Below the pieces are notes generated by a model that had not been told where the DNA came from, made no database searches, and saw only the letters and a list, made by a program, of their open reading frames with translations. Shown in pieces: positions 51,001 to 62,848 of a stretch of DNA of 64,000 nt. Location: assembly GCA_905182985.1 (NCBI GenBank), contig CAJJDN010000032.1:405562-469561 (forward strand). The letters run 5' to 3'. The translations under genes were made by a program, and so were the position numbers. This stretch comes from Paramecium sonneborni (taxonomy: Eukaryota; Ciliophora; Oligohymenophorea; Peniculida; Parameciidae). How positions within the stretch are numbered: position 1 is the first letter of the stretch; every line of letters begins with the position of its first letter.

Positions 51001-54000
51001 GACATTAAAATTTCTTCAGGAAATAATTTAACTAACTCTTCCTAATGTATTTCTTCATTTGTTTGTTTATTTTATTATATAGTTTTATAAAATTCTAAAG
51101 CACCATCAATCCAATAATCTTATGATACATCCATCAAATATGAAAAAATATAACAAATTTATATTTTTATCAATACTTAAAAGTCTTCTTCTTTATTTTC
51201 TCTTAAAGTAAAGGTTTTATTATTATATCTATGTATAACTTTTCTTAGATTTTTCATTTTTTTAAATAATGAATCATTAATAACTTCTGTATCTTATTAT
51301 TTGACTAGTCTAAAATTTTAATTTTATTATTATTATTCTTCTTTTTCTTTTTCTTTATCTTCCATTTCAAATACTTGACTAATTCCTGTAATATTAAATT
51401 TCATGAATCCTTAATCTTTTTCTTTATCACTTTACCAATTTCTTTTTATTTTTGAAGTAGTTAAACATTTAAAATATTAATGATCATATTCAAGTATTTT
51501 TGATAAAGCAGTAATTAATCTATCAATATCTCTCAAACCTCCAGCACTTTCTTATACTCTATTAAATACTGAAGTACCTCTTTTGTTAACAGATTTCTTC
51601 TATATTGACATATCAGTATCTCTTTTCCAAAATAATTCAAATTTTAACATTAATTCTATAATTTTAATGATTTCTAAAGTTTCTAAATTATAAACTTATT
51701 CTTCATTTACATTTTTATCAAGTTTTTCTGACTAATCTTCTAAATATTTAAGCATCTTTAATTTTAATTTTTAAATATCAAAATCTCCTTTTGATTATTT
51801 CTTACTTGATGTTTCATCAAATAAAAATAATTATTTTGATGTAGTTTTCTCTTCTAAAATCCTTATTAATTCAGGTTTAGGTTTAGTTGTATAAGGTTCT
51901 CTATCAATATACAATGTTCTAATCATTCTAAAAAAGTATGCTCTTACTTATTCATCTACATAATATGAATCTCCATTAAAACCATAAGTTTAATTATTTT
52001 ATTCTGCATAAGATAACAAAAAAGAGTAAGTAAACGTTTTAGAAATTAATTCTCTAGCTGCAGTGTTTCTATGAAAACAAATGTTAGAAAAGAATGCTAA
52101 TTATTCAATTAAATAATTGTATTGTAAAACATATACTGGATCTAATTCTCTCTATTATCTATATTCAGTTAAAAATTCATGAAGCATTTTTGTCACATAT
52201 GTTTTATTTGATGTTTTATAAGTTATATAAAACTCTACATAAACTCCTTCTTCTTCTTTTATTGGCTCTAATTTCATCAAAATCTTTTCTTCTCCATAAT
52301 CATTCTTCACTTTTTATTAAAAACATTATATCTAATTTAATAAAAATTCTTAATTTGAAAAAACTGGTTCTCCATTAGCTTCACATGTTTCTGATAAAAA
52401 TCTAAGTAAATCTGGTTATAATTAATCACTCTTTTACATTATTTCTGATAATCTTGATAAAATTGTACTTTAACTTTTTTAATTCTTTTATTCTAAACTT
52501 ATATTTTAAGTTTACTTCATTTCAAAAGGTAATTCTTATTTATTTAATGAACTCAAAATAGAATAATTCTTAGAAATACATTAAATTATAGTATTACTAA
52601 CATAATCTATTGTTATGAATTTTTCAAAATATTTAAAAAATTTCATTATTAATTCTTAATTTTATAAATTGTTATGACATACTGTTTTTATTGTTTAAAA
52701 TAATTTTAATTATAGTAATCTTTTTCTTTTTCTATGATTCTCTTCTAAATGTTCTTTCATTTTTTATACTTTCTTTTCATATACATCATCGTTAGATTTA
52801 TCTATATTTAATTGAATCATAGTCTCAACACTAAGAATAAAAGAAGCTTCTCCACACAAATCATTACTCAGAATTTCTTCAGATCCTTCTATCTTTTCAT
52901 CTGGGGTTGGAAAAGTCTTACAAATTAACCAAATTAATAAAGGTAAAATATTTTCTTCTCTTATAATGTCCTATCGATTCTGAGAAACAAAAGAAAAATC
53001 TTAAGTTGTTTGAATATTGCTAACTAATTTATTGTACATAAATTGATTTAAAATTTCTAACAATGAGTTAAGTTTATCAAATAAATAGTAGAAATCTATT
53101 CTATCTTAAACTTCATTTTTTTTCATATAAGCTATACTTGCTAAAGGTTAAACTCTTTCAAAGAATGAAATAGCTTCTTTTAGAATAGGTACTAAAAACA
53201 CTAAAAAACGTTTTTCCCAAATATCTTCATAATCAGTTTTTCTGAATTTCATACATGTAATTAAATCAATATCATTTGTTGTACTAACACTTCCTGTTGG
53301 TTAATCAGGATCATTTCTTAGAGTGACATAACTTCCAGTGAGAAAATGTTTAATGAGAAAATAAGAATCTTTGTTAACAAATTTAGAATTTTATTTAATA
53401 GGAACAAATTGAAATAAAGTACTTTTTGTAACTTAGTCTGTAAGTTTCACTTGCCTCATAATATTAATGTCTAAATATTAACCTGTTTAAAAATGTCTTA
53501 TTCTATAACACTTTTCCCATTTGACTTCTCCACCAGAGAAATTATCTGATTCTATTCTCCAATAAGCACTAAAAGGAATTTTAATTTTATCAGATTTATT
53601 TGTACTGAAATCACTAAAAAGTATTCTCAATTCTGAATATAAAGCTTTGTCTATTTCTCTTACATTTTTTGAAGCTTAAATTATCTAAGAGGATCGAGAT
53701 TGTATAGATTTTTATTTTTCAAAGAGATTATTACTATTTTATGAATCTGATTTATTAAATACTTCTTCACTTACTTATCTTGAAATACCACCTTATTAAA
53801 TAGGAAATAATGTTTATTATTTATTAAATACTATTTTATCTTGAATAATATTGCTGATATCATCAACTGAATTACGATCGAGAATTTCTTTAACCTTTTC
53901 TTAAATATCTGATGTTTTCTTTGCATTGAAGTATAACTATCAATTATAATATTGTTACATTCAATTCAGGTAAATTAAATACGGCTACATCACCAACAAA

Positions 54001-54753
54001 TAAAGTTTCTTAATTTTCTTTTTAATTTTAAAATATGATAATTCTCCATTAAGTAGAGTCTTCAACAGAAGCAATAATTTTAGCTCTACATACTTCATCT
54101 TCATATTTTAATGGTTCATCATTTAAATCATAATAATTTAATCCCCAATAATCACTAAATAAATTAGCAGTTCTATTGCAAACTTACTTATTGGCTGATA
54201 TACATACGACATCACCACTATAAACTACATTAGTTCTTAACTTCTAAAAATTTAAACAAGGATTAAACTTCATTAATGTATTATCATTTGGAAAATCAAT
54301 TAACTTAAACTAAAGGGCCTCTAAATTATTATCATCTAAAGCCAAAAATTTTAAAGAGGAAACATGAACCAAATGAAAAATAGAAGAGCTAAACACTAAT
54401 GGAGTCCCTGCTAATTTATTGTTAAGAGAAATGTTGGATGATAATTCATTTTCTAAATTCAATAAGATAGTTTAAATTTTTTGTTTTCTTTAACTTTATT
54501 CATATTCTTCCAATTCCTTAAAATTAGAATCTTTAAATTGTTCAATTAGATCATGATGTGCTCTATAATTTAAAACTGGAAATATTCGAAAGACACAATT
54601 TTAATAATCTTGATCTAAGTCTCCTCTTAATTAATGAAATGATCTCAAATAAAAATTTTATGAGCTAAATCCATTTGTGTAAAGTGATAAATTAGGAAAA
54701 GCACTCATATTTAAGACTATCAAAGAAGAATATGTGATAGGTTCAGGATTCAT
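45057..54753 (-). CDS. IP3/ryanodine receptor-type calcium release channel
   Basis: One gene spans 9.7 kb with many mini-introns that I did not all resolve. About 1.16 kb of it is an assembly duplication. The N-terminus (MNPEPITYSSLIVLNMSAFP) leads into a beta-trefoil-like region with NVVYSGDVVCISANK and EDSTQWRIIIFQ. A long helical RIH-type solenoid follows, then several hydrophobic segments at 46500-45600. The pore region reads LTFKFTGSLGSGIKDYETIS, and the last helix IFDNAVNIVLVMIMLNMIQG continues into IIVDTFGSLREK, nearly as in IP3 receptors. Beyond it CFICG and HIEQEHYMWNYIYYYAYLKY match the C-terminal zinc-finger linker. Paramecium has many such channels, on ER, alveolar sacs and contractile vacuole. 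Because of the duplicate, no translation of the raw sequence will be in frame. Confidence 0.9.
47745..48900. repeat. First copy of an assembly duplication inside the calcium channel gene
   Basis: 1156 bases that recur identically at 48902-50057, joined by a single N at 48901. Both copies are coding sequence of the same channel gene. Confidence 0.93.
48902..50057. repeat. Second copy of the assembly duplication inside the calcium channel gene
   Basis: Identical to 47745-48900 at an offset of 1157. Since 1157 is not a multiple of three, the reading frame is broken at the junction. Removing one copy should restore it. Confidence 0.93.
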
Positions 54754-55950
54754 TTAATTAATTATATTATAACTTCACATTCATAAGACTTTTATTTTAC
54801 TCATTTTAAAAAATCATCTCATCTCCCTTTTTAGTCTATATTCAATGTGATAATAATAATTTATATTTAAATCTAAATCTCTTTATACTTTTTTTCAAAA
54901 AATTATCTAAAATATATATACCATTGTAAGTAACTATTTATTTCTATTTTAAATAAAACTAAAATATGTGTATATTATTATTCTTCGATTTCTAAGATTC
55001 ACATTATAAATCTTATATTTTTTATTCACTAATATTATTTTTATTATCGCTAAAGCAATGATTATTATAAAAATATTCTTAACTCAATTAATTTTATTAA
55101 TTCTCTCCAAAAAAATTTATAAATCTATAAAATTGATCTTAAAAATGATTAAAAGAATTTAAAAAATTTTCATATTCCTTGTTTAGGCTTTGATAAATGA
55201 TTCATTGAATTAATCTATAAATATCAAAATCTTTTTTTCTCAATTTATATTTTTTCAACCACTTACTTTTTATTTCATTTTATTCCTTATATAATTTGTC
55301 AAATATTAATATAAATAGTATATATATATCATTCCTGTAAAGTACATTTTCTAATAAAGCTTACTATTTTTCTATATATGGATTTAGTTTTTTAATAATT
55401 TTTCCTTGATTTTTTAAGAATTTTTTATTTTCATTAATAGTGTTTTTCTGAAAAATATGAAATTATAAATCTTATCAATGAATCCTTCATAATTAAAATC
55501 TTTAAATTATATGAGTTTATCACTATTTATATATGTATTTAAGTTAGATGATTTCATTCGTTGTTGGGATTATCTCATGGTTTATTTTATCAAAAGTTGA
55601 AGTTAATCTTACTTTTTTAAAATGAGTTAAGTATGGTTAATATTAACTCTAGGGGTACTTAGTTTTCAAATAAATATATATTATTAGACTAAAAATGGGA
55701 TTTATTTAAAAATTAATTTTTTATGATAAAAAATCAAAGTGCCCAAAGTGAATTAAATTCACCATAAGATCCTATATTTTTCAGAATTGGTTTTCAAAGA
55801 TTAAAAAATTTTTATATAAACTGAGGTGTTATTTTCTTAATCATTCTAATAATTTTGATTAAAACAATAAAATATATATAAAATGACTATTTGTAAAAAG
55901 ATAGGAGTTTAAAATATTTTTTAATTAAAAATATAAAAGTAAAATTGATG
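54754..55950. other. Intergenic, nothing recognised
   Basis: About 1.2 kb of very AT-rich sequence upstream of the channel gene, so it probably contains its promoter. No frame or RNA can be supported. Confidence 0.45.
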
Positions 55951-55954
55951 ATAA

Positions 55955-56380
55955 TCTAAGAATGATATTTAGATAATTTGTATGAGTTAATTGAAAGTTT
56001 GGCCAAAAATGATGGATGTTATTGGTTGAGGTGTTTTATTATGTTAAATTGATATTGCTTAGTTAGAAGCAATATGTATTTTTATAATGAAGCAATGTCT
56101 GATCAATGGATAACAACAATAAAAGTCACAAAGTATTTATTGATAGAATTTGAGGAATATGAATTATTATCTTATGAACCAAAGTCATTTAAGTGTGATA
56201 AAATTTATGTTATTTGATAAAGTTGGAACAGAATTATCAAAGGATATGAGTTTTGAAGAATTTTATTCGGTGGATTAGAAATTGATATGAGTTTAAGGAA
56301 GAAATGGTAATAGTAAATTATGAATAATTGATATGCAGATGATTAAATGAAAATTTTAGAATTCATAAAATGATAAATAA
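55955..56380 (+). pseudogene. Possible relic of an RPA1 N-terminal (OB-fold) domain
   Basis: Fragments in shifting frames resemble the RPA70 N-terminal OB fold. These are CQIDIAQLEAI (compare LQVINIRPI), YFYNEAMSDQWITTIKV followed by TKYL (compare RLLMSDG and onward), CDKIYVI and KFMLFDKVGTELSKDMSFEE. They come in the right order, but TGA codons and frame changes intervene and I found no introns that repair them all. It may be a decaying gene, a divergent gene with introns I missed, or chance. Confidence 0.3.
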
Positions 56381-56391
56381 ATTTATAATTT

Positions 56392-57075
56392 ATGTCCGTA
56401 TACTTTTATATTCCAAATCTAATCGGATATGCAAGAATTGTATGTGCTCTTGTATTTTGTTACACAGGAAGTTTTGATCCTATAATATCAGCCATTGCTT
56501 ATTCTGTGAGTTAATTAGGAGATCTTTTTGATGGAATGGCTGCTAGAAGATTTAAACAATGTAGTGTTTTTGGAAGTGTATTAGATATGGTAATTAGTTT
56601 GTAATCAATATTTTTAGGTTACAGATAGATTCTCTAATGCTTGTATTTTGGCAGTACTCTACAAATTATATCCAACTATTGGATTTTTATTTTTGTGGGC
56701 ATTAGCTTTGGATTTATGTAGTCATTGGTATCAGATGTACTCTACTTTATATTGCAATGAAAAACATCATAAAACTGCTGTCTCTAAATATAAAATTTTA
56801 GAAATTTATTACAAAGTTCCATATATGCTTTTTATCATGGTTTTATTAAGTGAAGTAATTATATTTCTTAATCATAATTAAAGACTGCTATGGTTACTTT
56901 ATATTTAAATGTCTTTTCTGATTGGATTGTCATTTAAGTACTCATGTATGTTTCAGTACCATTTTTATGTATAAAACATGTAAATTATTTTAACATTTTC
57001 AATTAGTACATCAATTTTATTTAACTGATGAGTGCTTCAGATAAAATTATTGAAAAAGAATCCAATAAAATTTGA
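56392..57075 (+). CDS. CDIPT: CDP-diacylglycerol-inositol 3-phosphatidyltransferase (PI synthase)
   Basis: Two introns (28 nt at 56590-56617 and 29 nt before the last exon, the second ending AAG) give 208 residues. The CDP-alcohol phosphotransferase signature is complete: LGDLFDGMAARRFKQCSVFG, then SVLDMVTDRFSN, i.e. D..DG..AR........G...D...D. The start YFYIPNLIGYARI and the C-terminus PFLCIKHVNYFNIFNQYI are typical of PI synthase and not of phosphatidylglycerophosphate or choline enzymes. It is an ER membrane enzyme making phosphatidylinositol from CDP-diacylglycerol and myo-inositol, the precursor of all phosphoinositides. Confidence 0.93.
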
Positions 57076-57953
57076 TTGTATAATAAAACAATATATTTAT
57101 TTCTTATTAAATATTGAATTTATAAAATATTTAGATCGATTTTTGTAAATATATATGTTATTTTATTCTTGTTAATATTTCCTATTATTATTCAATTCTT
57201 AATTATAGTAAACCATTTTAAATTAACATAACTTATCATCTTCCTCCATCTACAATTTGATTAATTTATCTCTGTTAATTTAATTATAATTATGATATAT
57301 TAATTTGATGAATGTCTAAATTATTAAAATCAATAATTTTAAAAAGAATAAAACATTAAATCAATTACTCAAGCTTTCAACTTAAATTGAATATATACTT
57401 ACTTTTTTGAGAGTTTTAAAGACCACACGATGTTATTATAAATTAGATTCAAAATGAAAATTTTTAATGCTGAATTTTATTAAATGCAAAAGATGTATTA
57501 TATTAATAAGTATACTAGTAAATGATTTTTAAGTCTAAATTTTCTTAACTTACTTTTAAATTTAATAATATTTAGATTTTTTCTTTAAAGTTTAACTAAA
57601 GCAAAATTATGAGCCATTATATTTTTTAGTAGATTTTAAATAGACGTAAAATAAATTGTAGGTTTTGATCATATTTATTGAATAATCTTGATAAAAAAGA
57701 AATCAATAATTTATTATTGTGAATTTATTCATGCAATTCAAAATTTATATTTTTAGAAAAATAGTGTTTCATTTATAAATATTTATGAATTAATATGCTT
57801 GTTTTTATTTTAATGAAAGAAAAATGGTTGGAAAGTAATTCATAAATAAAATAATATCAAATAATAATTATCATAGAAGTCTTTTTTTAATTTTTAATAT
57901 CTCTTTAATATTTTTTATTTAAATTATTATTAAAAAAATTAAAATAAATCTAT
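57076..57953. other. Intergenic, nothing recognised
   Basis: About 880 AT-rich bases. No feature can be supported on either strand. Confidence 0.5.
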
Positions 57954-58661
57954 ATGAGTTATTCAGATAGAGAGGAGAATTTTAATTAAATAGATTTTAT
58001 TTTTGAATATGAGTAATATTCAAACAAACTGATCGATAATCAAAACCATTATCAAACAGATTTTAAATAAGAATAACCTTAAATTACTATTCAAAGATTT
58101 TAAACTTTAATGCTTAATGAAGCTAATACAAAAAATATTCCGAAAACATTTGGGAATAATTTTAAAAAATTTATGGATAACCTAATCTCAAGGAATGATG
58201 ATTTAATTGGTAGAACTTAAATTTCTTAATGTATGAATGTGTTTTTAAATAAAAAAAGCAAAGGCTAACAATCTAATTACATCCTTCAAGATTTTAAAAC
58301 ATTGTTTAGTAATAAAATTTGCAGTAAATGGTTATAATTTTATATTGAAAATTGTGCATTTTTAGATTTGATACATTCTCCTAGAATTGAAAACGTAGAG
58401 GAATATATACTTTTCATTGAATAATATTTAGCAGGAGCTAGAGATCCAGATAATTTTATATCAAATCGATAATTAAAAAAAAAGAAAGAAGATATCAAGA
58501 AGTAAATGATGAAGGAAAAATAAGATGAGTTTTTTTAAGAATAAGATTCTAATATCTAGTTCGTAGGATAGAATTATGATTAATTTTCAAATAATCATAA
58601 TATTGATAAAGAAAGTGAGTTAGTCATAAGTGCTTACTAATCCATTGGTTAAAAATTATGA
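57954..58661 (+). CDS. Unknown protein, Lys/Gln-rich C-terminus
   Basis: A single exon of 235 residues starting MSYSDREENFNQIDFIFEYE. A central region (FKKFMDNLISRNDDLIGRTQ, then CSKWLQFYIENCAFLDLIHS) looks folded and helical; the C-terminal third is charged and Gln/Asp-rich (KKKKEDIKKQMMKEKQDEFF). No family is recognised. The absence of frame breaks over 708 bases under the ciliate code supports a real gene. Confidence 0.55.
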
Positions 58662-58983
58662 CTTAAATGAATAATTTAACAAATAAAAACACTTTTTAAT
58701 TTAAAAAGATAAGCAATGCTTACTATATTTTAATTTATAAGATTACTTATAAATATAAATAAATTTTTAATATATTTTTTTGTTATTTCTTCTTAATAAG
58801 ATCTTTTATTTAAGTTCCCAAAATTATTCTCTTTGGCAATTGTTAAGTTAATTAAAACAATTACCCAAATATGAAATTTTATTCTTACTTAAATTCATTC
58901 TTAACTTTGTATTAATTTTTTGAAAAGTTCTTTAACTCTATAAAAATCATCAATAATAATTTTAGGATTATCCATCTCATTCC

Positions 58984-59346
58984 TCAAAAAAGAAATTAAG
59001 AGATTTCAAATTCCTATGATTCAATTTAAACTTTTTAAATCCTGAATGTGAAGTTTAAAAAGCAGTCTTATGACCAAGATTATGATTTTATCATAAATTT
59101 TAAAATTTGAACAAAAAATCTACTTAATAATTAAACTCAATATTTTTTTCAATTATATTTATTTCTCCATCAATAATTTATATAATTGTTTCATAAACCT
59201 GATAATTTTATGATACTTTTTTTTATCTTTTATAAATTTGTGCAAGGTAGTGTTTTATTGATCTGTTCTTAAGTACCAAAGAATTTTATATTACAAAATC
59301 TATAATAATTAATCCTTTAATAGTATTCAGTTTTTGAAATACTCAT
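58984..59346 (-). pseudogene. Coding-like sequence, frames not joined
   Basis: From the ATG at 59346 (MSISKTEYYQRINYY), protein-like sequence shifts to a second frame (YQVYETIIQIIDGEINIIEK) and then a third (SQDCFLNFTFRIQKVQIESQ, ending at a TGA at 58984). No GT-AG pair of normal size links the second and third frames. It could be a decayed gene or one with an intron structure I missed. A further short open stretch (DNPKIIIDDFYRVKELFKKL) follows to 58895 in yet another frame. Confidence 0.3.
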
Positions 59347-60002
59347 TTTATTTTCTAATCAAATAGGGGTTAACCAAAAATTAATATAAATGCTCAATCA
59401 ACTGTTAAAATTTATAATTTTTTATTTATACAAAAATTAAAAAGATTTGGTATACTAATGTGGAAATTTTATAAGTTTTAAAATAAAAAACTGAATCTAC
59501 TCAAATTCTAAAAATGTTCTTTCTAATTTTTTTTTTATACATAATTAAAAATAACACAATACCTTCAAAATGATATATCTAATTTAGTACTTTTATTTGA
59601 CAATTTAAGTTTCTTTATTTGAATTCATTATTGATTAAGTTAAAAATTATTTATATATAACAAAATTCTATTTTGAAAATTCAGCATATTCTATGAACTT
59701 TTGATAGAATAAATAATAAATTAAATACTAATAATAATATTTCTTCTTAATTTTTCTTTTCTCAGCTTATAGAAATTGATTTATTTTAAATCAAAAGAAA
59801 CATTTTATATATATTTATAACTTTTAATTCTTTACTATTAAGTTTTCTTAAGGTTAGTTGTTAATATTATTCATCAAAAAGAATTCTTACAGAGATAGAA
59901 AATCATTCTTTTGAAGAAATATTAAGTTAACAATAAGAATTATTGACAGATTATATTAACTCATACAAAAATTATTTTAATTCACAAAATTAAAATTAAC
60001 TG
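59347..60002. other. Intergenic or unassigned 5-prime sequence
   Basis: The last 150 bases keep an open, protein-like frame into the coiled-coil gene (EIENHSFEEILSQQQELLTD), but no ATG is available, so an upstream exon may exist. The first 500 bases show nothing. Confidence 0.4.
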
Positions 60003-60679
60003 ATGGAATACTAGTTAGAATTAGCAAATAAAACTATAGAAGAATTGAAGCAAAAACTCTTAGCTGCCGAACAATAGATAGTTTCAAAGGAAACTGAAAA
60101 AATTTCAAAGTAAGAATTGTAAGAGAAACAAATAGAAAGAATGAATGATGAAATAGCATAATTGTATAGAAAATTAGAGTCTTAAGAACATGAATTAAGA
60201 ATAAAGGTTTAATTTTAACTTAGTCTAAGGATGAACAAAATTATAAATGTGAAGCATATATTGAAAGATTAGAGTAATAGTTAAGAGAAGCATATTATTA
60301 AATTGATGATCAAAATGAATATCTAAATTAAATAGAATAAAGAATTGCCCCATTAAATCAAGAAAACATAACTCTAATAAAGCAAAATAAAACTCTTCAA
60401 TAAGAGTTAGATTACTATCAGAGATCAGTATAAAGTCAAATAAATAAGTTGAAAGCAGAATATGAAATGAAAATTATTGAACAGCAAGATAAATTAATTT
60501 AATTAACCAGAACTCCAAATAAAGAGAATGTTGCTATATCTTAAAATACTTCATTTATTGATTACGGAAAAGAAAGCAGAGCTAGTAGATAATCAAATTA
60601 AGATTAATTATTTGAATTGTAATCAGAATTGAACAAGAACATCAAGCTATTAAATTCAAAACTTAAATAATATAAATGA
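60003..60679 (+). CDS. Coiled-coil protein
   Basis: One 23-nt intron ending AAG gives 217 residues from the only ATG in the frame. Nearly the whole protein is heptad-like and rich in Glu, Lys, Gln and Leu (ELANKTIEELKQKLLAAEQQ; LNQENITLIKQNKTLQQELD). A short Ser/Arg-rich linker with TPNKENVA interrupts the coil near the end. The frame is open upstream of the Met, so it may be longer. It is probably cytoskeletal; no family is identifiable. It converges with the FYVE-TBC gene with 22 nt between the stops. Confidence 0.55.
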
Positions 60680-60701
60680 TTTAATTTATTATTAATATAA
60701 T

Positions 60702-62848
60702 TCAGAAAATCATACATTTTAAATTTGCTGCACAACTTTAATTATTTTCATTTAATATTTGTTTATCCTCTTTAACTATTTATGGTCTTGGAACAATTGT
60801 TTATTTTACTTTCTTTTTTTCAAGTTCTAAAATCAAATCTTATTTATGTTCTATTTCAATTTGTAACTCTTTATTTTATTCAACCAAATAATCAATTTAT
60901 TTTTATAAGGATTCACTTTTTTAACTAAAACGTTCAATTTATTCTTTATTGATTTTTGCTTAAGTTTTATAATAAATTAAATCCTCATTAAGTTTGCTTA
61001 TTTATTATTTAACATTTCTAGCTGCTATTTTTTTGGCAGGATCTTAATCTTAAATTAACAAATGAATATCATCTGTTAAATCATCTTCATTATCAATTTT
61101 AAATGTGATTTAAGAGTTTTCGATTAAATTATGCGATGAAATCATCAATTGATCTGATTTTTTCTATTATTGTAATTCTTAAATTTATTTTTTTAAATAT
61201 AAGATTTCTTAATTTTTTTTTTCAAGAAGATTTTTTCCATCCTCTAAATCTTTTATTACATTACAAATTTAGACAACAGAAGTTGTTCTTTTTGAAATTT
61301 TTGGTTCTTCAAACTATTCAATTCTTTTTTCTAATTCAGATTTTTCTTAAGTCAATTTAGCAATTTATTCATTTTTTAATTTTACTAATTGTGCCATTTA
61401 AGTAGGATTAAAGTTTTACAGTTTTAAGACTTCTATTTCTTATTTGCATTTCAAAAGTTCATTTTCTAAATTTGTTGAATCCCTTTTAGTTGATAAAGTA
61501 TAGGTTGAAGATTCATTGGCTTTTTCTTATTTCATAAATTATAATTTGAGATTTTAGTTTGATTCTAATAAATTAGAGTTTTCATCTTCAAGTTTTTGAT
61601 ATTGAAATTAAAAATTTTTGAGTTCATTCTATAAATTTATTATTTAATCATTTAACTAATCAATTTCTATTTTTTATTTGGAAATCTTAATTTTATCCAT
61701 AGTAATTTCTTATTTTAAGTAATTATTTTCTTATTAAATCAAATTGATTTATTAATTCATTTTATTTTCTAATTCTTATTATTACCCTACTTAACTAATA
61801 GATTTTACACTAATACTAGAATCACTACTTAATTTTTTATTTTCATAATAATATTTTTGAAACTATTAATCTTTGATATTCCATAGTAGAAATAATTTAT
61901 TTTTTTCTATTGTTTCTTTGAATTGATGAGTACTAAAAGCACAAGCAAGTATTTTTATAAATTCATTAAATCCATCCTCTTAAAATAGTTAAGAGAACAT
62001 GAATAAAGATGTTTATATTTCAAATGCATTTATTGTCAATGATACTATATAAGGTCCCACTTCTTAAAGAAATGGTTTGACAGGTTCAGTAGGAATTTTC
62101 AAATTATGGAATGTTTTGATCATCAAACTTAGCTCAGACTTAAAGTCGTATCCAAGTCTAAGGTTTCTAAAATGCATTGCTTTGGGAATTAATCGTGTAT
62201 AAATTATTTAGAGTAAACCATAAGATGTAGCTTCAGAGCTTAAGCATAATAAGATAAGAGTTGTAAATATAAGACAAGGATGATAGCCTATTTCTGGATG
62301 ATTTTTGAGGAAAGTTCCTAACACATTTTAAATAGAACCTAAAACTTAACCTTTATCTATTTATACTACTTAACTAATAAAGTCTCTAATTGAATAATTC
62401 ATTTTTTTATCTATCTCATCATAAATCGAATCTAACTAATTAATAAACTAATTATATTCTATGGCATCATTTTATTCTTATACTCTATATTATTCTTTAA
62501 TCTATCTCATTTCAACTCCAAGATTTTTAAGCCATTCTATTCCTAAAGAATCCTTGTTGAATTAAATCATATTCGTTCGAACAAATTATTTAAGCATATC
62601 TGACTCGGATTTACATATATTACAAACTCTGTGAGGATCTTTACTTTTTGAATAACCTAATATAATCATTTTATTTTAAGCACATTTATCACAAACTGCT
62701 CTCTTACATCTTACGTTTATATAGACTATTCATACCTTTTGCATTAATGTTCCTTTGACATTACACTAAAATCCTTAAAACAAATAAGGCAAGATTTGAA
62801 TTACTATCTTTATGAGCTAATTTCTACATTAAATATATTTCCCTTCAT
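60702..62848 (-). CDS. FYVE zinc finger, TBC-like RabGAP domain and long coiled coil
   Basis: One 26-nt intron ending AAG, early in the gene, gives 706 residues. The FYVE-type zinc finger spans residues 17-70: CLICFKDFSVMSKEHQCKRC, KRAVCDKCAQNK and RVCNICKSES. It lacks the usual R(R/K)HHCR basic patch (EHQCKRCKR is there instead), so PI3P binding is doubtful. A TBC-like helical region follows (DSLGIEWLKNLG, LLQIIYTRLIPKAMHFRN, FLQEVGPYIVSLTINAFEIQ, FKIL-type helices). I do not see clear catalytic IxxDxxR and YxQ fingers. The last 340 residues are coiled coil. It is likely a Rab- and membrane-linked tether or GAP on endosomes (inference). Confidence 0.72.

Noticed and set aside
52094..52378. 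Plus-strand frame of 94 codons
   Set aside because: Antisense shadow of the calcium channel gene.
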